A stretch of 64,000 nucleotides of DNA from Rotaria socialis (Eukaryota > Rotifera > Eurotatoria > Philodinida > Philodinidae). A program made the position numbers and the translations under genes. Below, in pieces: positions 14,680 to 26,236 of the stretch. The notes under the pieces were generated by a model. That model was not told where the DNA came from and did no database searches. It saw only the letters and a list, made by a program, of their open reading frames with translations. The stretch's first letter is position 1. Each line of letters opens with the position of its first letter. The stretch covers positions 62,001 through 126,000 of the forward strand of contig CAJNYU010002675.1 of NCBI GenBank assembly GCA_905331475.1, given 5' to 3'.

Positions 14680-15035
14680 AATGAGGAAACATCGGATTCG
14701 CATCCGATTGTTGTGTGTACTGCAAAAACTGAGTCGATTTATGTATGTTGTGAATAATTCTAAGAAAGTAATTTTTTTTTGAAAAAATCCGTGTACCCCC
14801 CCCCCCGGGCGGGGGGGGTCTGGTTAATAATGACAATTTTTTCCATAGCTCAGTCATTTCTTGACGGATTCTTCTCATCTTCGAACTCGACTGAAATATT
14901 GATGAGATCATCCTGCGTACAAAATTTCATGACAATTGGATGAGGCTTTCAAAGGTTATCGTGTTAACGGCCGGATACACTGACCGAATCTAGAGTGTAC
15001 TCACTTTTTTTGAGTACACAAAAAGGAAATCTCAT
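14680..15035 (-). repeat. Dispersed repeat, copy B (inverted relative to copy A)
   Basis: The reverse complement matches 1335-1665 over most of its length, including the GTGTACTCA hairpin near one end and the GACTCAGTTTTT phrase near the other. A C-run/G-run (around 14797-14818) replaces a shorter G-rich tract of copy A, so the copies differ most at that homopolymer. Confidence 0.7.
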
Positions 15036-15789
15036 GCTTATTTCAATATAGCTAAGATGAGACTTAGAGAAATGTATCATTCATTAACAGCAATTAATTT
15101 CACTTAAATCAAGAATAGAAAAAAAGGGGAAAAATTTAGTGTAGCTCCGAAATTTAACTGATTGCGCATTGAATACTATCATTATCGAATTAAGCGAAAT
15201 GGAGACTTTTCAAGAAAAAGATAGAATAGAACTGAACTGAATTTTTTTCTCTCAAATTCGATTGATAATGACCTCGTCATTTAGTTTTTTTGTTGCGATC
15301 GAATATCGACGGAATGATATAAAATATGATAGCGAACAAAAAGTGCGTTATCTCTAACATTCCGGTTGACCCAGTTCACATTGAATCATTAAAGATAGAC
15401 CGCGAAGTTTCCCGAATCAAATCTTCAAATCATATCCATATTTGTGGATAGTATAATATTTAACAAAATACTGGTGACCAAGTATAAATTTCAACTTAGC
15501 GATCTTTTAAATATGATATATTTCGTGCATTGTATGAGCGAGTGATGACGGAGTGTAGAAACGAGCTAATACTATTAAGTGTAATCTCTGAAACGCATGT
15601 GAAGCTGTCTATTGAATGAGATGGCAGAATTGTTTTTTCTCAATTTTTTGAAAACGATTAAAAAAGTTATTTATGAAGGTTAAGTGATGAGGAATAACGT
15701 CTTTTGGAAGACCAAATGGAGCTATTCTACGAGTTTGCACTTCCAAGGAAAACATGTTCACTTGGTTCAATCTCTAAATTCGAAAAAAG

Positions 15790-15980
15790 AAAGGGGGAAA
15801 AGCTGATTCCGTGATTCCGTGATCCTATGCGATTCTGTTGATTCCATTGATTCCATGTGATTCCGTGTGATTCCGTGTGATTCCATTGATTCCATTGATT
15901 CCATGTGATCCCATTGATTCCGTGTGATTCTGTGTGATTCCGATGATTCTATCACCATAGAATCAGCTTTTTCCCCCTTG
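15790..15980. mobile_element. Short hAT-like MITE with a minisatellite core
   Basis: The ends are inverted repeats: left AAAGGGGGAAAAGCTGATTC, right (reverse complement) CAAGGGGGAAAAAGCTGATT. Immediately outside lie GAAAAAAG and AAAAAAAG, an 8-base target duplication with one mismatch. The interior is a tandem array of a roughly 10-base unit, GATTCCRTGT / GATTCCATT, for about 150 bases. No coding capacity. The CAAGGGGGAAAA end resembles the element at 62725-63140. Confidence 0.6.
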
Positions 15981-16325
15981 AAAAAAAGCCTGAATGAAAC
16001 TCATGATTGAGATTTTATGATGGTTTTACTGTAAAATTAGTGGTGTTCAGATTTCCGAAAAAAAGAAATTTGGAACCTGATATCTCCGAAATTTCTGTTA
16101 TTAGAAAAAATTCAATAATTTCCGTAGTTTTCTTGTTGCGGAAATCGGAACATACCTCCTACTAGGGATAGTTCGTGATTACCCATGTAAAAAAAATAAA
16201 CCTAAAAATTTTGATTAATTTTACGCTTATAATCGACTTTTTCTCGTGTTTGATTTGGGATCAATGTTTTTTCATCGATAATCATCGTTTTTTTACTAGA
16301 ATTGAATAAAATCTATTAATACGGA

Positions 16326-16825
16326 CAGGGGTGTCCCGACCATTCCAACTGTTGGGGAGATATAAAAATTTTCTCCTTCAAAATACTAGGGTCACGGGTG
16401 TCGCGAGAAAGCAAAACTTGGGGGGGGGGGGGCGGTNGGGGGTAGCTTATAAAATTCTGCTTTCCAAAAATGTTGAGGGGGAATAACCAGTGCTACCAGA
16501 TCTTCCACAATTTTGAAAACTCATGCATTTTCACAATTTCACCTCATTTTTTCTGAACTTTTCCGAATTTTTTGGGAGTTTTTCTGGATTTTCTGAGGAT
16601 TTTGAGATTTGAATTCTGAAATTTTGAGTTCAACATTTGCCAATACTGAGAATAACTTATAAAATCACGCTTAAGATAGTACAAGTTTTATTTTTTAAAA
16701 CATAATACAAAACAATTTTTCGAACATTGGGGTGTGTTACACCTCCGTGGGGGGGGGGGGGGGGGGGGGGNGGGGGGGTAAACCCCCCGCCCCCCCCCCC
16801 CCCCCCCCCAGTCGAGTCACCCCTG
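16326..16825. mobile_element. hAT-like non-autonomous element with long G and C tracts
   Basis: Terminal inverted repeats CAGGGGTGTCCCGAC and (reverse complement of right end) CAGGGGTGACTCGAC. The flanks AATACGGA and AATACGAA form an 8-base target duplication with one mismatch. About 500 bases, no ORF. The interior has G runs with two unresolved bases (16437, 16771) and a G-tract/C-tract palindrome near 16750-16810, so its sequence there is unreliable. It is inserted in AATCGATT-rich repetitive DNA. Confidence 0.6.
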
Positions 16826-18160
16826 AATACGAAGTATACTCGCTTGCTTGTGATTATTGATTAATCAGTTAGAATCAATTTTCAGGAATAATCGATTTTC
16901 ATCGGTAACTGATGATTTTTTCAAGATTAAAATTAAATGATACCGATTATAATCTACCAAAATCGATTAGCTTTCGAAATCAACTCTAATGATTAAAATT
17001 AGTATGACCTAAAATAAAATGATAGCGATTATATTCTAATAGAATCTTTTAAGCTTTGGATTAGATTATAATTATATGCTGAGAATCTTCTGAAACCAAC
17101 TAATACTGATTATATAATCTACCATAATCGATAACATTCTGGATTCTCTGAAGATGTAAATATCCCTTATCGTTGTGCACATCAGTAGGCAATTTAAGAT
17201 ACGCTATGAGAGCAATAGAATACAAGTGAAGAGAAATGAATAATAAGTTATTCAGTGGAATGTACGGAAAATCTTTTTTAGGCTAGTGGCTATCTTTCAT
17301 GTATTTTTTATAAAAAAAAACGAACAAAAAAGATTAATTAGTCTTCTATAAAAAAAAATGCACATGTCTTCATAATTTAAAAAATCTCAATCACTCAGTA
17401 ACAAAACGTATTAGTCAAGATTTGTGATATTTCTTTTCTCAATCAAACTGAAGCCTGCAATTTAATGTAGAAAGAAGTTTCATCTAAATTTTAGAAAAGG
17501 AAATTAGAAAGAGTTTTCATTTATTCATTTAAACAAATATTCAATCCCAGCATATAAGAAAAATAACCGAAATGAAAGGTCCTTTTTCTTTTTTAAAGTC
17601 ATCATTAATCAAAATAGTTGAATAGCTCATCAGAAAAGAATAGAGGACTAAATGGATAAGTCATTAAAACACATTTTCTCTAAGCTCGATTCGAGTATAT
17701 CGTTCCTTGTGACATTCTAAGCCATAAGTGTTTTGGTAAATGACTTGCGAAGAAACGAGTATCAGTACCACAATGAGTACTCGTACTTTAGCTACTAAGT
17801 AAATCTCCAAAGAAAAATACTAATGAGTATCTCGTCAGATTAATCTCAAAGTGTACATACACACGAAACGCCTCCAATATTCGTCCATGAATCTGAATAT
17901 TCATCTGGCAAGCCGTACTCGCTAGATTAGTATTACATTACATTGACACAAAAGTGTTGAAATAATCCTTTGAATTTTTGTATAAATCCCCAGTATTCAG
18001 AAAGTCGCCTGATCTTAATTATTTTCTCCATTGACTTATTTATGATTCAGTTTGCAATCGAGCTTGGATGTCACATTAGTATTTATAAACTATCAATTTT
18101 GTGAAACACGATCTGAAAGGAGTGTTGAAGTATATAGGGTAGAAATTTGGACCCACCCCC
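16826..18160. repeat. AATCGATT-rich cryptic repeat and gene-free DNA
   Basis: Between about 16850 and 17150 variants of GATTATAATC and AATCGATT recur in both orientations; similar text appears at 16190-16320 and 20880-21030. The rest shows no ORF or recognised signal. Confidence 0.4.
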
Positions 18161-18166
18161 CGTCCC

Positions 18167-18258
18167 CACAGGCCGTTACAGAGAAATTAATTAATCAGTT
18201 AATTGGTTAACCAATTAATTATTAATTAATTATTAAATTTCTCTGTAACGGTCTGTGA
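18167..18258. repeat. Foldback repeat with CCGTTACAGAGAAATT ends
   Basis: Two arms, CCGTTACAGAGAAATT and its exact complement, enclose an AT-rich centre that is itself palindromic (TTAATTGGTTAACCAATTAA). A partial third copy of the arm, CTGTAACAGAGAA, lies at about 18292-18305. Looks like a foldback/MITE-type element. Confidence 0.5.
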
Positions 18259-18309
18259 TGGTTTCTAGAGACTTCATACATCATAATACAGACTGTAACA
18301 GAGAAGCTC

Positions 18310-21147
18310 CACAGACCATCAGTAACCGTGATAGTCGAATTTCAGAAAAGAAGTTTCATCGTGTTTCACATTTTAATCCCACGTGGATTGCGCTAACAGC
18401 TTTTTCTCTACGGAGTCAATTCTTTGGGCAATAGAGAACATTTCACTTATGGAGCAACCAAAGTTTCCTCTCTAAATTTGTTAAACCATTAACATATTGC
18501 CGAAAGAAACATAGTATCTGCTTAATTAAATTTTTTCCATATTTGTATTTTAAATATTATTATATGACTGGGTTTTGTTATAGCTTTTACAGTGCATATT
18601 AGTTGAAAATATTTGTCACCGCAAATTGCTGACCTCCATTCGTATTATATGATGAACGTTCCATGCCCAGATCTATATCCTTCGTGTATTTATTTTTGTG
18701 TCAGCTTTTTATGATCACGCTGCTCTTCATTTAAAACAATGCAACATTTCTTCATTTCTACTTTAACACAGGTAACACAGACAAACATACGGGTTAGTAT
18801 AATAGCCGTAGGAACATGCTTCGATAAATGAGTATAAGTCTATATATAACAGAAACACATACACAAAGACTCGTAAACATATATGTGTAGGGGTTGAGGC
18901 ATATTTATTTAGAAGTTAGATATTGAGGGGGCGAGAAAACAACTAGATAAGAACATGTAGTATATTGTAACAAGTTCGAGATAGATATGCAGGTAGGAAA
19001 TAGACAGATATAAGGAGTTTCTGGATAAGTACACTGAACAAAAAGGTACGATAGGGAACTTTAAGGGTTTCCGTGGTGCTTAGCTATGCTTTAAAAAGTT
19101 TCGCTCGCACATACGAAACTTTAAACGAGTTTACTATCATGTAGAGTTTCGTAAAGAAACCTTGTCAAGGTTTAGTATTCAGGGACGTTTCGTGATAAAT
19201 TTTTTCCAGTATTGAAAATTGAAAAGGTTTCGTAAAATACTCCTCTAATTTCATTTCAAAACATGAGCGTTGGAGTAGATATACCTGCTCAAATTTGTTT
19301 TCTCATCGAGTTTAATGGAAATCAAACACTAACTGTTCCGCTACTAATCATGTTCTGAATCGAGTAAAACATTCTTAATGTGCACTAATCAAAACAAATC
19401 TAAAATGTTGAACTGCCGAAGATTATAAAAAAAGAAGTGCTGCATTTCAATTTCAAATCGCAATAAAAAACCAATTACATACGTTCTCTGTTGACTGCCT
19501 CAAGTACATTCGCTTAAGTGAAGCGGTTACTTAAAGGTACGGAAATAACTTTGCGGTTGATTGCGACTAAAATGGTGAGTTATGAGCCATATATGCATAA
19601 TGAGATTAGTCTATAGAGATTAGATCAGATTAAGGTTGAGGAAATCAGATAGAAGGTTATTTTAAGATCAAGGGGGTAAATTAAGTACTCTCTAAAGGCA
19701 ATTCGTTTCGTAGAAAACCAAAACGCACTCGGATAACCATTTGGGATTTCAGAAACTCTCAGAGTATATACTCGGAAGCTAATACTGCCAGAATCTTTAG
19801 TCGAAATCTTATGAGGTATGTGGAAATATCATTTCAGTTTTCGAAATGTTTCGCGACGAACCGTAGACTTTCCAGGTATACTCAATCTCAAAATGTACAA
19901 TAACGAATTAAAATCCGATCTCAAGTTTTTATTTGTTACAACAAAAAGCCTCTAGATCTTTTGATTCTGTTAGAATATCTCGGAAAATGAAAGAAATCAA
20001 AGTCCTCAAACATCTCAGAGAGTTTTTTGTAGTACTCCGATGTTCTTTTCCCATCTTTATCATTGCTCAGTTCGAGATGTATTTAGTGAACTAAAACTGC
20101 CAACAATATCCAGTATAACCTATTGCATCAATAATTATTTACTCTATGAATCATTTTATTTTCCAAAGCTGAAACCATTTTAATACTATTGAAAAAGCCT
20201 CATGCCACCTATTTGTTCTTGAACTATTCTCGACTTAGAATACAATTCGATATCATCAAAATAGTAAGTAAGAATTCAATAATAACAATCTGTTTTATCC
20301 ATCGTCTTTTGTTTTAGGTTCTTATCGATACGATCGAAATAGTCAGTCAGGGGATAGACAGATAATGTGATACATTAAGGTTGATGGTTTAAGTTAGAGA
20401 AACGAATTAAGATTAAGGAGATAGATTAAGTTTAAGGGGATAAACGTATATAGAGAAGGGGATACGTTAAGGGAAATATATGTATTAAATTGATATGTAA
20501 ATAAGATGGATTTCGATTGTATGAATCTGCTAGAGATTACATATAAGACGCTGCATCAAATAGAATAAAGAGATAGTGAAAGGCATAAGTTTGTCGGTAC
20601 TGATTCTGCAAGCGTAGATCGATCGCATTAGAATCGTGACATAATTGCAACAACGAAATCTTTTTGGATGTAAATTAAAGACGGCTTGATCTTTAGCCAT
20701 ATTTTTACGAAACTCAAAAATCGTGCAGGTTTCGATGAAAATCTCGAAATCGTTTTTAAGTTCCATATGGTACCTTTTTTCGATATTTAGGCGGTTAGAA
20801 ATAGACAGAGAGTTAGCTGACGATATAGAATCAAGACAGATAGATTTTAGTGGTTAGGCACAGATATAGGTGGTGTGACTGATTTAAATCGATTTCAAGC
20901 AAATCTTAATCGATGAAAATCAAATTTAACCATTTTTAATCGGTTAACTGTTGTGTTTAAATACTTTTCTAATTATAATCGATTCTTTCTGATTATTAAA
21001 GGATTTGGAATCAATTATAATCTGATTATTTGCCCTTTTTTACATGGATATACATCAGTAAATACTAAAGTGAATAAAAAATTTTCCAATTATCTTGATT
21101 TATTTCAATGAAAATAAAGAGAGAGAAACTTGATTATATATACAATT
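18310..21147. other. Gene-free stretch between foldback repeat and ART-NHL gene
   Basis: No coding region recognised. Purine-rich, loosely repetitive text of the GATAGA / GATTAAG kind recurs near 18960-19020, 19610-19680, 20340-20470 and 20810-20870. No recognised RNA gene. Confidence 0.5.
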
Positions 21148-23332
21148 CTATCTGATTGAGAATCGTTGAACACGATGGTTTTGATTATCTACTACATAAA
21201 GATTGTTATGCCGATCAAACGATAAAGCCCACGGCCAATGAAACTGATTTGTTTCTGATCCACGACCATTTTTACCTACGATTATAATACCCTGTTTTGC
21301 TCCTTTAGGCCAACACATAATTCGTTCATTCCCAGTGTCTGCCACAAAGAGGGTACCCAACGTATTAACGAATATTCCTTGTGGATATGTCAACTGTGTC
21401 AGATCATCACCTTGTCCTTGACCACCAGCGACGACAATCCCTTCTTTTCCGCCTTTATTCCATTTCATCACACGATGATTTTTGTTGTCTGATACATAGA
21501 GACTTTGTTGTTCATCGACAAAGAGGTACATCGGCTCGTTGAGTTGATTTAGACCAGCACCTTGACCATTTCCACCAGCAACGATAGTTCCATTCTTGTC
21601 TCCCATTTTATACCGTCTGACTTCATGTTTACTTATATCTGAGATATAGAGATATCTCTTATCATTCATAGCTATCCCACAACAATGAATATTATCTACG
21701 AGAACTTCTCCTTGAGTTGCGCCACTACGGCAAGGCCATCGTAAGACTCGTCGATTCCCTCGATCAGAAATAATTAGACTATCAGTATTTTTATCAATCA
21801 AAACATCGCTAGGATGACACAACGGACCCAAGCCATTATCTTCAGTTTTGTCATCAGCTACGACTCGCCCATTCGTATCATTCAGCTTCCATCGAATGAT
21901 ACGATTATTCCAGAAATCAGCAATGAATATTGTTTGATTGTCAGCAACGAAGAGGCCACACGGATTACAGAGTTGATTGGTGCCGTTACCTTTCCCATTG
22001 CCTCCAGCAACAGTCTCACCCGCCTGTTGCCATCGCAGATTTTCACGCCGATTGGGAAAATCTTGAAAAAAAAATGATACTCTCTGTGGCTTCATTTTAA
22101 AAGGCGAATTTATAGGAATATTTCAAATGATTATTCTTCTCTATTTCAAGTCAAGAACAGAAAAAGATTTTTCTCTACGAAAGAAAATCATGAGATCTTT
22201 CGTTTTAATTACTGACTAGGAATTTTCTTGAAACTTCGAACAAGAGAATCTTTGACAAATCTCTTTTAAAAACTAAAAACACGATTGCATATTAAATCAA
22301 CTGAAATATAGAATCCGAAGTTTTTGAAATGGTTTTTCAGGTGTTTCCTATGGTGTCCGGACTTTCGATTCAATGTAAAATGAAAATGAGGGTGAAAATA
22401 AGCTAATTTTATGAGAAAAAAAATTCATTTTCTGGCCGAAATTCACGTAACCCCTTGACAATAAGAAATATAAAATTCTTTATACCTGATCTTATTGATG
22501 GCATTTTATTTGAGTCATTATTGATTGGTTTTGGTTGTGTCGCTTGAGAAAATGAATGCGACTTGCCAGTGTCAAGCAGAGTATTCAGTGTTTCCAATTT
22601 GGAATAGGGTGGTCTAACCAGTACAATTGGTGGTTTAATTTCTTTTAAGTGAATAATATGAAGGTCAGGTGCAGGATTTAAATGACCCATCACTTCAAAA
22701 TATGAGCCTGGCATGAGAATAATTTCTTTCTCGGCATTTTTGTAGTAGGAATGTTTTTCCGTAGCTTTTCCATTCATGCATTCAATTGAAAACAGAGTAC
22801 GTATTCCTTGTTGACCCAAAAATTGATCTGATCTGAGTACTTCACAATCAGTTGTGCAAGAACTTACTCCCCACCAAGCAAGTCGTGTTCCTTTCTGATA
22901 TCTAGAACTCAAGTCAACATCGCGAATACCACGCCATATTGCTCCACAATATGATGGTAATTTGTGCAGAGCAGTAAGAAATAATTTCAGAAATGAGAAC
23001 CATGGCTTCAGTTCTCCACGATTTTCAGAACGTAGCGATTGGTTAAGTAATAGATATAAACTTGGTCCACCACCAAATTGCATTGTATATAGTTGTATAG
23101 CAGCTGATTCGTCTTGAGTTAATCCATCAACTGGATTTTGACAATTATGTAATGCAACAAAGACTTGGTCTTGAATACCATGAAAAAAACTGGAAATGGG
23201 TTCAATGGCTTCCGTAAGGGAAACAAGTTGTACATCTTGATGGCCGTTTATCGGTGATAAAAGATGATCTACAGGCTCTTGGTAAAGATCTGTAAAACGA
23301 GATGCACTCCCAAAATATGTCGTTCGTGCCAT
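21148..23332 (-). CDS. Arginine-type ADP-ribosyltransferase fused to NHL repeats (two exons)
   Basis: Exon 1 is 22486-23332 and exon 2 is 21148-22061, joined by a GT-AG intron of 424 bases that keeps frame (phase 1), giving 586 residues. The N-terminal half is a mono-ADP-ribosyltransferase domain of the R-S-ExE class: Arg134 (AIWRGIRD), Ser157/158 (WWGVSSCT), Glu201 and Glu203 (AEKEIILMPG). By family it would move ADP-ribose from NAD to arginine. The C-terminal half has six NHL repeats, each with a core such as LYVSDNKNHRVMKW, expected to form a six-bladed propeller for binding. No signal peptide is evident. The two ORFs could be separate genes, but exon 2 has no good start of its own before the splice acceptor (its own ATG lies in the putative intron). 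A eukaryotic regulatory enzyme is assumed, not a toxin. Confidence 0.75.
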
Positions 23333-24106
23333 TTAATTTGCAAAAAACTAATAACCAATAAATGTCTGAAATCTAGAACAAGCAAACGAATCGATCGAAT
23401 AACTGTTTCACTATTTTCACTTCAAGAAAAATAGAAAAATTATGATGAGCAAATAAGTAGAAAAAATTAAACCGTTTAGTTTAATATTTGAATCTAAATA
23501 GCGTGTTCTCGCATGAGAAAGCTAACCATAGATATGGACAGACAAAAAAAAGACATAATATTTCCAGAGGACAATCAAAAGATTGAAGGCATTGCCGATC
23601 TGGAATCATAACAGAATTGATCAATCTCACACATTCTCTACTAAATAGTTGAGCACCCTTAGATTGTACCCAGGTCGAGCAATCACATTGCAAGATCTTG
23701 TGTCAGATTTTTCGACCTGGGTAGTCTGTTTTTCTGTCAAAATAAAAATCTGACCTTACGGAAAGCAATTTTCGATTTGTAGGATAGAATGAATCTTACA
23801 TGGTCCTATTAGTCTCACGATGATCAAGAACATTAAGAAGAACGCATTAATAAAACTCGAATATTTGTGCATATCGAGTTGTACCTAACCTAACCTGAGA
23901 CGAATCACAGTCTTCGTTCGTAATAAAAAACAATGATTTGCTTTACTGGAAGTATCTTTTAGAATTTACCCTCGAACAGCTATAATTCTTGTCCGATATT
24001 CGATGAAATTCTTCCTACTTTAGACATTAGTATACAATTATTTACTCACGAGAATTTAATGAACGAAATCTAATTGACGACGAATATTTTCTTATCGCGC
24101 AATTCT
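23333..24106. other. Gene-free stretch with a short hairpin
   Basis: The probable ART-NHL promoter lies at the left. An 11-base-arm hairpin (ACCCAGGTCGA and its complement) spans 23668-23722. No coding region recognised. Confidence 0.4.
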
Positions 24107-24955
24107 AATTGTATGATTCAGTCGAGCACCTGAAAAAGGTTAAATATTTAGGTACTCATCTCGATGCGAAATTGTCCTTTACGACACACATCAACTATAT
24201 CAAAGATAAAATACGTAAGAATGTGAATGTGCTCAAACGACTGACATCTAGTCGAATGACGAGTGAGAAAGTCAACTATAGACTTTTCAATGCTTACATT
24301 AGACCGTACTACCAGTCGCTTTTTAACATTTATCCGATTTTGACCGCAAATAAACAAAAACAACTCGAAGCAATGAATCGTCAAATTTTTCGTAAAATCC
24401 ATCAGTGGTCTGATGCAACAAACATCGAAATTGAGAGTCTACCAAAATATAAATCGTTCAAGGCACTTGCAGATACTCATTGGGATAAACTGACATCAGC
24501 AATACTCAGAACAAATCCTCGTGTTCTAGAAGATTTCTTACAACACAAACTATCAATCGTTTACTTACAAGAATATTTCACAAATCCTTCACTCGCAAAA
24601 GAAAGAAAATCAATATTTGGTAGAGGAAGAACACGTAACAACATCAAAAGCCTACTAAATGATGGAATACTATCTCTATTTGACCATGTAGTATGTTTCT
24701 AAGCCTTGAGATTCTCCTGGTTAAACATGTGTTGTATCTCCCTATTCTTTTTTCCCTAAACGCTTATAGTGTCTTTCTCTTTTCTTTTTTCTCTCGCCTT
24801 GTGTCTAGTGTACTCGATCTTTGTTTTTCTTCTCAACTATTTGGTTTTTTTTTACGCTACAGGGGCGATGTTCGCTCATAGCAGGTGTAAACCACTCATG
24901 TGGTACTCACCAAAATAAAGCATCATAAAAAAACAAAAAAATTGTATGATTCAGT
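24107..24955 (+). mobile_element. 5'-truncated non-LTR retrotransposon (LINE) copy
   Basis: The 16-base sequence AATTGTATGATTCAGT occurs at 24107-24122 and again at 24940-24955, as a target-site duplication. Between them is an 817-base body with the 3' part of a reverse-transcriptase ORF, a T-rich 3' UTR, an AATAAA signal and an A-rich tail. The 5' end of the element, including the polymerase core and any endonuclease, is absent, as in abortive target-primed reverse transcription. The frame enters directly from the duplicated target sequence. Confidence 0.85.
24109..24702 (+). pseudogene. LINE reverse transcriptase, C-terminal fragment
   Basis: About 197 codons are open. The opening VKYLGTHLDAKLSFTTHI and INYIKDKIRKNV are typical of the segment after the catalytic fingers/palm in Jockey-like LINE polymerases, followed by NAYIRPYYQSLFNIYP and LEAMNRQIFRKIHQW. 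The YADD catalytic motif is not present because the copy is truncated upstream of it. There is no proper start codon. No frameshift is seen within the remaining part, so the insertion may be fairly young. Confidence 0.75.
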
Positions 24956-26236
24956 GATTATTTCATAGTTGTTTACCTATCCAATCCATCATCGATCGTA
25001 TTCATTTCTTACTAGTTGCTGTTTTTTTATGACAACCTTTATGATAATGAGTGCACACAAATGTACAAACAACACAACGTGCGCACATAAAGATATGCTT
25101 CACTGATTTTCAGTCAGTGAATCTTATCAACAAGATAAACATAAAACATACCAATGAATATAGAGAACAATTAAATATTCTTTTATTTTCAGACTCGTGA
25201 CGGTATCTATTCATGCTTAGACTGGCAAAAAGAAAACCCGCAAGCAAATAATCTTGACGTTGATTCTCATCGTTATTTCATCTCGACTATTTGAAATGGA
25301 TAAATATTTGTTTATAATTCAGAAGACAAAGTTTGCTAATAAATCGTTGCTGTTGTTTTTCCATACTGATTGGCATATCATCGAAGAAACCCAACATTAA
25401 GAGAGAAAAATAGATTAGACTACTTTATTTCGTATTCTTACCTGCTTTTCACGGTGTTTATCTTTGCTCCAAGGATTTTTTTTCTCATATGAGGAAAAAA
25501 TGGCACAATAATTGGAAAAAAAAACAGATACTGTATATAGCATTGATGAGAAAAGGACTACAGGTTAAAAAAAACTGCATTATGAGGTGACACACTATAA
25601 CGTCATAACGTGTTGACAAGTATTTTACTTATCTACACTCACATATTTTCCCCGGATTGAATGTGATTCAGGATGCCGTTTAACAAAACCAAGAAAAAAA
25701 TCTTCTTAATAGATTACAATGAAGAAATGTACATGAACACAACAATTAATTTGAGTCTTTCCATGTTATTGTAATGTAAACGCTCATTCACATGCTTTTT
25801 GTTAGATCGAAGATTTTTGTTGTATGCCTAATAGTTTGTTGGTCATTTTTTTACTGTATGAAATTATACACTTGGTCAAGATCATATCAAAACATGGAGA
25901 CTTTAATTTTGAAGTCTCTTTCTGATTTTTCACATCTTTGCTGTTAATATCGAGTTTACACTGGAAAACAAGTTTAATAGGCATACCTAGTGACATCTTT
26001 ATTAAGATGATATTCAATCGATGTATAAGTATTCTTAATCTATTACACTTTATTTTAGTTCTTTTCTTCGTTAAATACTGTGAAACAAAAGTAAAAACAA
26101 TTGTGTCACCAATGAATAAAGACGAGTCAAACCAACTGCTACGTGGTTGAAGAACGAAACGAAGTATGTTATAGCGAGTATTGAAATTTGCTCTACACAT
26201 GTTGTTACATTATCATATCAGCAAATAGATAAATAG
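24956..26236. other. Intergenic stretch upstream of the PBP4b-like gene
   Basis: No coding region recognised. AT-rich; it presumably includes the promoter of the gene at 26237. Confidence 0.5.

Noticed and set aside
15767..15958. Minus-strand ORF with repeated MESMES text
   Set aside because: It is the translated GATTCC minisatellite inside a MITE.
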